Below, piece after piece: positions 9,295 to 17,039 of a stretch of 64,000 bases of DNA. Position numbers and translations under genes: made by a program. Location: NCBI RefSeq assembly GCF_027943255.1, contig NC_072897.1:60040406-60104405 (forward strand). Reading direction: 5' to 3'. Source of the stretch: Anastrepha obliqua (lineage: Eukaryota; Arthropoda; Insecta; Diptera; Tephritidae). The notes under the pieces were generated by a model. That model did not search any database and was not told the DNA's origin. It saw only the letters and a program-made list of their open reading frames with translations. How positions within the stretch are numbered: position 1 is the first letter of the stretch; every line of letters begins with the position of its first letter.

Positions 9295-10387
9295 ATGAAG
9301 ATGGAGAAACTCTGCTTTAAATTTATTGTACTGGGGTCTACAGATGGAAAAACTAACGTGATCAACATAACCTCTATTGAAACACCAGACGGCCATATTT
9401 ATGAAGTACCAGACGAACTGAAACCCGCTAATAGACACACGGGCATAGTGTCTTTAAACATTTATACGAAAATAAGAAATTCACTGAAAAAAAGACACCA
9501 AACACGCTCTGTATGGATCCCATTAGATGCCAAATTAAGGGAAATACCTATATTTAGATGAAGGTGAATATTTACAGTTTGGAGACCAATATCTTAATGA
9601 TGTTACGAATGACACGCATCTGAACGAAACTAGCTATGATAATGTCACAGAAAACAAAAATCTGGGAAAACTTGCTGAAAGATTTGTATTGGAAAAGTTC
9701 TCTACTAAAACATCGAACGCTATCCAATGGATTAGTGACTTTGAGAGTGAATGTGGAAGATTCGACATTCAACAGGATGAAAGTAAGATTGAGATTTTGA
9801 AACATTTATTGGAGAAGCAATGCTTAGATTGGTACAGTAGTATGATTATAAAATTAACGGTGAATTCAGACTGTATACAATGGAGGAACATTTTTTGTGA
9901 AACATATGGAAACAAAGGTTGGACCCAGGTCAAATATACATTTACATTTAGATATAAAGCTTGGTCACTGCTTGAATATGCCACAAAGAAAGAAAGACTC
10001 TAGAGGCCAACAAAGAAATTGACACCCAAACAATGATAAAACTTATTGTTATGGGGTTACCTGATAACATAATGGATAAGATTAATAAATAAACGTTAAA
10101 GTCAATTGCAAGCCTCTACAGTGAAACATGAATATTTAGCAAAGAAAAATAATTTTATTAAGAATAAAAAAAACATTACAGATTTAAAAGCCTTATCTGA
10201 TAGAAGCATGCAAGTAAAACCATGCAAGATTTGTGATAACTTCAACAAAGGTGTTCGGTATCATCCTGAAGGAAAGTGCTGGTTTAAACAAACGGAAGAA
10301 GAAAATCCAAAGAGAAACTATAGTAAAGCCATAAATAATTCTGTAATTGATGTTGAATTAAATACCAACGAGTCAAAAAACGTATAA
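9295..10387 (+). pseudogene. gag: Gag-like protein of LTR-B with zinc knuckle
   Basis: The ATG at 9295 starts an 88-codon piece (MKMEKLCFKFIVLGSTDGKT). It continues in another frame from about 9560 to 10003 (FSTKTSNAIQWISDFESECG; LLEKQCLDWY) and in a third to 10387. The central helical part looks like retrotransposon Gag. A zinc knuckle at about 10223-10280 (CKIC, then YHPEGKC) fits Cys-x2-Cys-x9-His-x4-Cys. At least two frameshifts break it. The very short spacing from the LTR to the first ATG is odd. Confidence 0.72.
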
Positions 10388-10988
10388 TAACACCATTAAT
10401 TAGAGTCAAACTAAGATTAAATGAACAATTACAAATATATGGAATATATAATATGATTTAGGTTCAAATATTTCCATAATTAATTCCAAATTGATAAGAA
10501 TAAAAGAAGAACATGAAAGCAAAGTAAATAAAGCTAATTTGATTACAATTAATGGTGTAAAGAAGACAAATGGTTTGACAACTATAAAAATAAAAATATT
10601 TGACATCGAGGAAAAAGCAAATGTTTATATTGTTGATGGAGAGGATTTTAAATATGATTTTCTGATTGGATTAGATATCATAAAGCAATTTAAATTAGTT
10701 CAAGATAAAGATTTGAAAATTTCCCAGAAAAGAGATGAAACTGAAATAAAAGAAAATATAAATGAAGAGAAAATCCTAATGAATGGATATACCGATGAAA
10801 CAAATAATTCTAAAGAAGAAAATAATAAAAGATATCCAGTTTTAGTGAATTTTAATGAGCAAATAGCAAGTAAAGAATTCAAAATAAATCTGAGTACTAA
10901 ACAGAAGACATACATACAATACATAACCTAATTGACAGTTATAGATCAATCTTTGCAAGAGATAAATATGACATTGGCACCGTCAAGG
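10388..10988 (+). pseudogene. pol: LTR-B aspartic protease and start of Pol
   Basis: A retropepsin-like domain is readable in broken frames. The active-site position reads YDLGSNISII at about 10457-10486, where Asp-Ser/Thr-Gly is expected, so the residue after Asp is changed. The second block, FLIGLDIIKQF, lies near 10660-10690. The linker toward RT (RSIFARDKYDIGTVK) runs to 10988, where the TIR element interrupts it. Coding text resumes at 14765 or 14772. Confidence 0.72.
10982..10988 (+). repeat. 7-bp target-site duplication, left copy (gtcaagg)
   Basis: gtcaagg stands immediately before the TIR element and again immediately after it at 14765-14771. Removing the element and one copy restores the LTR-B reading frame across the junction. 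Confidence 0.8.
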
Positions 10989-11099
10989 CAGAGAATGTTA
11001 ATGCAATGAGAAGGTGCAAATGTTACTGTAAGCTTTTTTTAGTACAATTGAGATCTGAAAGATTTGTAATAAGGTCATTTAGCACACCGAGTTTATAGA

Positions 11100-11930
11100 C
11101 ACCTCACTGACTTTTGCCCACACAAAAATTAGAAACACCACACATCTTTCACCTCAACACACAACACATTTCTCACCTCGACATTAAACCAATTAAATTT
11201 GTACTATTTTCGTATTTTTGAAATAATAAGCGAATACGTAAAATTTATTACATAATTTTTTTTTTTTCAATTACATTAAAAAAAAAAAAACGATTTTAAA
11301 AAATAAAATTTATAAAAAAAAGTTTGCACCGGGAATTGAACTCGAGTCTAACATCTGGCGAGGAAAAATAGGCGGTGCGTTTATTTCTTCGACTGCTTAT
11401 TTTTTTACCATTTTGTTACTTTTGAAATGATAAGCGGATACATAAAATTTATTGAAAATTTTTTTACGATTACATTAAAAAAAAAAATTTAAAAACGAAA
11501 AAAAAAAAATTTCCACCGAGAATTGATGGCGAGTCACGTGGGGAGGATAAATACATTAAACTAATTAAATTTTTGCTATTTTCGTATTTTTTGAAATAAT
11601 AAGCGAATACGTAAAATTTATTACATAATTTTTTTTAATTACATAAAAAAAAACGAATTTAAAAAAAAAAATTTATAAAAAAAGGTTTGCACTGGGAATT
11701 GAAATCGAGTCTAACATGTGGCGAGGAAAAATAGGCGGTGCATTTATTTCTTCGACTGCTTATTTTTTTACCATTTTGTTACTTTTGAAATGATAAGCGG
11801 ATACATAAAATTTATTAAAAAATTTTTACGATTACATTAAAAAAAACACATTAAAAAAAAAAAAAAAAAAATTGGCGGCGAGAATTGATGCCGAGTCACA
11901 TGGGGAGGATAAATACACAGTGCGTTTATT
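11100..11930. repeat. A/T-rich tandem array, about 370-bp period
   Basis: The block aaataataagcgaatacgtaaa recurs at about 11221 and 11594, and tgaaatgataagcggatac at about 11425 and 11788. That gives two dimers of two related units of roughly 185 bp. Each unit has long A or T runs and a short GC-richer core (gggaattgaactcgagtc or a diverged form). The inverse copy is at about 38150-38870. Small open frames here are chance. Confidence 0.8.
11325..11392 (-). repeat. Short tRNA-like hairpin module
   Basis: Read on the minus strand, gcaccgcc at one end pairs with cggtgc at the other. Near the 3' side gagttcaattccc resembles a tRNA T-arm/B box. It is too short for a tRNA (about 55 nt, no D-arm seen). 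A second copy lies near 11690-11750. This could be a reduced pol III SINE head; function unknown. Confidence 0.4.
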
Positions 11931-12029
11931 TCTGCGCCTGCGTTGTGAACCAAGGTTTTGTGCATGCGCGCGACGCGAATTAATTTTAATAAAGTTCTGA
12001 AAGTAATTCATGAAGTTTTTCATTACATA

Positions 12030-12520
12030 CATTCATAAATGAACGTATACTCTATATGTACATAAATGATGGTATATGACAATATACATACATAATATGT
12101 ATGTACATGTCAATAGGAGGTATTTGCATTAAAAAAAAAAAACGGTTTAAGATAAATCAACACTTATTTTATATTGTATGTCAATTTATAGTTTATGTAT
12201 TCGACAGCATTTACATACATATGTAGGTATGTACATTTGTATATGAAAAACAATAATGCACAAGCGCAAGAACATCATCTTCCTTTCATACATATGTACA
12301 TATGCATGTATGCCCAAATAACCTTGACTTATGTATGTACACAAGTCACAGCGCATCATATTCTTACAAGACAAATACACATACGACTAGCGAGTTTCTT
12401 CCTAACAAGTGCAAAAACAATTCTGCTCTATGTATGTATTATGTCCTAGCATATATACATACATATATACCTACTTGCCTTCTAAACTTCCTACAAAATA
12501 ATTGTATTCATATGTTACTA
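12030..12520. repeat. tacata/catatg microsatellite-like tract
   Basis: Many short palindromic words (acatacatatgta, catatgtacatatgcatgtatg) give a low-complexity tract. Overlapping open frames on both strands are products of the repeat and have no domain. The inverse copy is at 37490-38030. Confidence 0.8.
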
Positions 12521-13132
12521 CATCCATGCACGTTCATACATTCTTGCTTCCGTGTACTTTTGTCTTTCACCAGTCGATATTCCTAATATTGTACTTACAA
12601 AAACACGATATGTACTTTGATAGACGCAAAAGCAACAGCAAGCGCAACGCCATGGCCGCTTTGCCACCGCACATTCTAAAATGTTCTAGAACACAACAGA
12701 AACACATACCTCACATGCGCATGTCGCCCAAAGCTAAAATCTAAGCCTAGCGACTACAAAAACAAAATACATTCGTAGACGCAGTCGCAGCGGCCATGAT
12801 TCTATCAGCGACGGCGCTGAACAATTTAGAACAAAACAAAAAGTTCATTCATAAGTTAGAGCTCATATTTCAATTTCATTCATAAAACGAGCCGCCCATA
12901 TGCCAATTTTCGCGACCATTCGAAAATAGTCAATATTGGAATATTTCGCGTGGAATTATTTGCCAATATTTGATAAATCTTAAATTTTTGTCATGTCGAG
13001 TGGCCGCGGCTCCGTATGTATGTATGCACCCTTATATGTATGTAAATATGTCTTCTAACTGTGCGACAGTCGCGAGTTAATGCGACTTCCAGCGAATCAC
13101 ACATTGCTGTCCGCAAAGCCGCATATATGTAC

Positions 13133-13560
13133 CTTATGATCAGAAAGTACCGGGAATGTTTAAATTAAACAAAACAGAGTTAAATTTAAGGAAAATTTAT
13201 ATTATCTCCTTCAAAATATGACCCGTCTGAAGGAACACACATGTGCCAACGCTTAACCCAGTCCTCCAAACACTCCCGGCAGGCCGATTTGTATTCTCTT
13301 TGATCAGTGCGATGGCGCGTTATCACCATGCAAAATCTGAGAATTGTTTGCTCACATTTCCGGCGGTTTGCAACACACAGCATCTCTCTAAGGTTTCAAA
13401 ACGAATAAATAATATTCTCTATTGACTGTCTGGCCCGATGGAAGGTACTCATGGTGGACTATGCCTTGGCCATCGAAGGAAACAGTCAACATCACCTTCC
13501 CGGTTCTTTTTGCTCATAGGGTTTACATATCCCATGTGTCAAGTGTGCGCAGAAGCTTGT
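13133..13560 (-). pseudogene. Mariner transposase C-terminal fragment (inside copy 1)
   Basis: Minus-strand text carries pieces of a Tc1/mariner transposase, including a region like YLPSGQTVNREYY, then the C-terminal tail WVKRWHMCVPSDGSYFEGD. The outer edge (accttatgatcagaaagtaccggg) looks like a mariner inverted end. Frameshifts and missing N-terminal sequence make it a dead fragment. The same fragment sits in copy 2, so it was captured before the two copies separated. Confidence 0.75.
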
Positions 13561-13894
13561 GTTCTGGGTTTGTTAGAATGGTGGTAGTTTGTACATATAT
13601 TTAAGCACATATGTGAGTATGCGCGTTAGGCTTCCTGGATGGATATTAGAATATTTTCTCATCAATATGTGTATGTAAGTAGTTCAGATTTGACTGAAGA
13701 AATTAAATATAGGAATGCATATTCATATGATTGACTTTATGGCTGTTTTACATATAAATCAATTCAAATGAATAATGTTATATAGAAAATAAATTTCTAA
13801 ATAACTGGTATTAGAAAAACCTGAATACACTATTTTAAATCAATTTCAATTAAACCAAATATAAAAAATGAAATAAAAATATCGAATAAAAAAC

Positions 13895-13982
13895 TGTGCA
13901 CAGGATTTGAACCTGAGTCAAATATGAGACTACGTACTGCATATACGACACGTCTTTCACGATTGCGCCAATCTACAATTAT
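13895..13982 (-). repeat. tRNA-like module with A and B boxes (copy 1, module 1)
   Basis: On the minus strand tggcgcaatcg (complement of 13960-13970) fits the pol III A box, and ggttcaaatcc (complement of 13903-13913) fits the B box. The spacing is about 45 bp. The T-stem is weak and no full cloverleaf is seen, so this is a SINE-like or tRNA-pseudogene sequence rather than a tRNA gene. Confidence 0.55.
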
Positions 13983-14379
13983 TAATGATCTTTTCTAAAT
14001 CACTCATTTATTCGCATTCGCAGTTTTATATGCACATATTCTGCGTTAGTTGAAAGTTTGTATGCGTAATTATATGCATATGCATCTGTGTATGCGCGTT
14101 TGGCTTTCTGGACGGATATTAGAATGATATTTTCTCATCAATATAATTTGGATTTGATGAAATAGATTATAGACGTATGTACATATTTCCTGTTTTGATT
14201 GATTTATATAAAAATCAGGTCATATCCAGTATGAACTATTTTATACCGAAAAGAAATTTCCATTTATAAAATACAAAAAACAGTATTTTAAAGAAATTTT
14301 AATTAAAATAAACTCAAAAATTTTACCAAACTTTCCTGGTTTGAATTGTAAAAAAAAAAATGTGCAAGAAAAAAAATAT

Positions 14380-14485
14380 GACTTCAGGACTTGAACCTGA
14401 ATTAAATACGTGCAAAAACACAAAACGAATAACTCCGCCGACTTTAGCTTCTGCACCACAAACTAACTACCGCGCGGCCTTCTTA
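14380..14485 (-). repeat. tRNA-like module (copy 1, module 2)
   Basis: The minus strand shows a perfect T-arm, tcagg-ttcaagt-cctga (complement of 14384-14400), which contains a B box ggttcaagtcc. The 5' side (ggccgcgcggtagttagtttg) is D-arm-like, with one mismatch to the A box. The matching copy is at 35503-35605. Confidence 0.5.
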
Positions 14486-14771
14486 ATCGCAAATTTATTC
14501 GCTTCGATTTCCTTAGTAGTGTGCCGAAAAATCTTATGAACGTCCTCAGTAGTATGGTAAACGCAGAAAATATCTGAATTCTTGGCCTAGCGTGGTAAGT
14601 AAATATAGAAACCCTCCACTCGCGTCACTCGCGTGGTAAATATCTGCAATTCCGACCTCTTCAGGAAAGTTGAATTTGAAATGACCTTATTATGAATCTA
14701 TAAATTAGAACTCGAAAAAAGCTCTTTTAACATTTGCTCCTTCTCATTGCATTAACATTCTCTGGTCAAGG

Positions 14772-15327
14772 TATATGAAGCACGTATCGACCTACTTGTG
14801 GATAGATATCGTAGCAAGAGACTTTACAGATGCTCAATTGAGGATAAAAGGGAAATAGAAGAACAGGTAGCTAAATTACTAGATAAAAATCTCATAGAAG
14901 AATCATATAGCCCTTTTGCAGCATCAGTAACTTTAGCTTTTAAGAAAGAGGATAACAAAAGGTCAAGATTATGTATTGATTTTAGAGATCTCAATAAAAT
15001 AGTGGTACCGCAGGCTCAACCATTCCCATTGATCAATGACTTGGTGACAAAGACAAGAGGCTCAGTATACTTTACAACATTAGACATTAATTCAGCGTTC
15101 TGGGCAATCCTGCTAAGAATTGAAGACAGAAAGAAGACTGCCTTTGTAACGCAGGATGGACATTACCAGTGGACATGTTTACCTTTTGGTTTGAAGACTG
15201 CTCCTGCAATATTCCAAAGAATACTTACTAACATCTTAAGAAAATACAAACTTACAGATTTTGCATTAATTTTATAGACGATGTACTTGTGTATTCTAGG
15301 AATTTTTCAGAACATATAAAACACTTA
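14772..15327 (+). pseudogene. pol: LTR-B reverse transcriptase, N-terminal part
   Basis: Ty3/Gypsy RT motifs: CSIEDKREIEEQV, SRLCIDFRDLNKIVVPQ, YFTTLDINSAFW and CLPFGLKTAPAIFQRI. The catalytic box FIDDVLVYS is present at about 15268-15296, but only after a one-frame change near 15258. The text stops at aaacactta (15327), where I-A is inserted, and continues at 29665. Confidence 0.85.
15316..15327 (+). repeat. 12-bp target-site duplication of I-A, left copy
   Basis: ataaaacactta at 15316-15327 recurs at 29653-29664, flanking I-A. Joining the host text across one copy restores continuous RT coding. Confidence 0.9.
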
Positions 15328-15361
15328 CAGTTCTCGACAGGTTCTCGCTCTGAGCAGACGT
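15328..15361 (+). promoter_or_regulatory. Putative internal Inr + DPE promoter of I-A
   Basis: The element begins CAGT, an initiator-like start with A at 15329 as +1. The hexamer AGACGT at 15356-15361 falls exactly at +28 to +33 and fits the downstream promoter element consensus RGWYVT. Internal promoters of this design are known in I and jockey elements. I-B shows GGACTC at the same offset, a weaker match. Confidence 0.5.
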
Positions 15362-15518
15362 ATTTGCTTACTCTCGATTTTCTGTTGTGACTATTCTTTC
15401 GGTGTGTCAAACGCGCACGTGTTCCTCTTCAAAACGCTTTACGGATTAACTTAACTTCTATCAAAGTATATATATACAAGTATATCAATACAAGTGTTAT
15501 TGTGTAGTGATATTAAGA

Positions 15519-16336
15519 ATGGCCCCCGGGCCACCAAATCTCGGGGACAACAGGTTTGCGTTGCTTGCCTCGGGTCCCCAGTCAAAAAGGAAAAAACCAA
15601 CATATACCCCAATAAACTTTCCTGACTTGCCGCAGTTGAAAAAAGAAAACCCTAAATTTCTCACAATTCGTGCTGCTGATGCAAATAAACCGATTTCCAA
15701 ATATTCGTGTTTTGCTGTGCATAAAGCGCTAGAATCCATAAGTAAGGAAATAATCTCAATATCTGAGCTACGTGACGGTAACCTATTGCTTTTGGTTAAA
15801 AACTCCCAAATAGCGCAAAAATTCATTTCCACTAAAAAACTAATTGGTGTATGTGATATTGTAGTGAACTACCATGAAAACCTGAACAGCTCAAAAGGCA
15901 CAATTTTCGCACCATGCTTAAACAATGTGGACGAAAAAGAGATTATTGAAAATATGAGCGAACAAGGTGTCACAGACGTTTATAAATTTTCAAAACTGGA
16001 AAATAATGTATCACAATATACAGGAACCGTACTTCTTACATTCAACCTCTTCAAGCTCCCAGAAAAAGTCGAAGTATCGTGGCGTATTGCAAAAGTCAAA
16101 CCTTATTACCCAAATCCAATGAGGTGTAAAACCTGTCAGCTTTTAGGGCACACAGCTAAACGCTGCAACAATGCACCCTCCTGTCAATCATGCAATTTCC
16201 CCCCACACCCACCACCATGTTCACGTATCTACTGTGCAAATCGTGCAGGCGATCATCCATCCTCTTCTAAATCAAGCCCAAAATATATGCAATCTAAAGA
16301 AATATTGAAAATCAAATGCCAAAACAAATGCTCAAT
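15519..16336 (+). pseudogene. I-A ORF1 (Gag-like, CCHC), first part
   Basis: The ATG at 15519 starts MAPGPPNLGDNRFALLAS. After a basic segment the frame holds an RNA-recognition-like middle and a CCHC finger at about 16128-16172 (CKTCQLLGHTAKRC). A second Cys/His cluster (CQSCNFPPHPPPC) and a third partial one follow. It would coat element RNA. The frame runs without a stop into the I-B insertion at 16337. Joined with 25073-25712 it gives one uninterrupted ORF1 of roughly 485 codons. Confidence 0.85.
16323..16336 (+). repeat. 14-bp target-site duplication of I-B, left copy
   Basis: aacaaatgctcaat at 16323-16336 is repeated exactly at 25059-25072, on both sides of I-B. Confidence 0.92.
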
Positions 16337-16520
16337 CAGTCATCGACTAACACTCGCTTCGTTCGGACTCGTTCCCAAAGTGCTCGCGCGGTTGATAATT
16401 TTCTCGTGTGTTAAGTGCTATACGCATTATTAAACTTATTCATAAAATCAAATATCAAATACCTTTTTATTTTCACTTGATCGTTCAATAACCTACAATT
16501 AATTAGTGTAGTATTTATCA

Positions 16521-17008
16521 ATGAACCTTCCACCCCCCCTTGTGGGGAACAGGTTTAGTGTATTGCAAGACTGCGATACGCTGGCCAGCCCCAAAACTAA
16601 ACGTAAAAAAAATCAAACAAAAGAAAAGAATTCTACTTATTTGGATTTCCCTGAATTGCCAACCATTAATGTCAACTACCTACAGCCCAAATTTATTGTC
16701 ATAAAATCCACGGAAAATGACAAGCCATTAGCTAACTTCAGTGTATTTGCTAAAAAAAAGGCATTGGACTCGATCAGTACTGAGGTCCAATCGGTAAATA
16801 TTCTCCGTGATGGCAATCTCCTTGTTTTAACTAAAAATCAAAAAGTGGCTGAGAAATTTATTCATACGACGGTTTTTGGTGGCTTGTGCAAAGTTTTAAT
16901 CTCGTATCATCAAAACCTTAACTGCACTAAAGGCACTATATTTGATAAAAATCTAATTCCTACTCCAGAATCAGAAATACTAGAAGATTTGAAAAGTCAG
17001 GGTGTAAT
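16521..17008 (+). pseudogene. I-B ORF1, first part
   Basis: The ATG at 16521 (MNLPPPLVGNRFSVLQD) begins a protein that parallels I-A ORF1 through the middle domain (LRDGNLLVLTKNQKVAEKF). It ends at the RTE insertion after KSQGVI and resumes in frame at 20294. The extra residues that seem to follow 17008 in the open frame are RTE tail sequence. Confidence 0.85.
16997..17008 (+). repeat. 12-bp target-site duplication of the RTE element, left copy
   Basis: cagggtgtaatt at 16997-17008 recurs at 20282-20293. Reading across one copy keeps the I-B ORF1 frame. Confidence 0.92.
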
Positions 17009-17039
17009 TCTTCTTCTTCTTAATTGGCGCTATAACCGC

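Larger units (their letters stand above)
10989..14764. mobile_element. 3.8-kb non-coding TIR transposon, copy 1 (hAT- or P-like ends)
   Basis: The ends are inverted: cagagaatgttaatgcaatg at 10989 and its complement at 14745-14764. Similarity extends to about 50 bp and then patchily (ataaggtcattt). The 7-bp duplication gtcaagg flanks it. The interior has no transposase of its own. It holds A/T-rich tandem units (11100-11930), tacata/catatg microsatellite (12030-12520), a mariner fragment (13133-13560) and tRNA-like modules. The CAGAGAA start is typical of hobo/Hermes-type hAT elements, but hAT makes 8-bp duplications; P-group elements make 7-8 bp. The superfamily therefore stays open. Copy 2 at 35224-39052 is nearly identical, so mobility was recent. 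Confidence 0.82.

Noticed and set aside
12655..12700. Heat-shock-like element (gttctagaac) in the TIR element
   Set aside because: A single short palindrome in A/T-rich DNA; no array of nGAAn units and no gene beside it.
12186..12744. Several overlapping small ORFs on both strands (and their inverse copies at 37286-37890)
   Set aside because: They consist of tacata/catatg low-complexity sequence, giving proteins of Met, Tyr, Ile, His and Cys repeats without any domain.
13895..14485. Genuine tRNA genes
   Set aside because: A and B boxes are present but no full cloverleaf with acceptor and anticodon stems could be built, and identical modules lie in both transposon copies.
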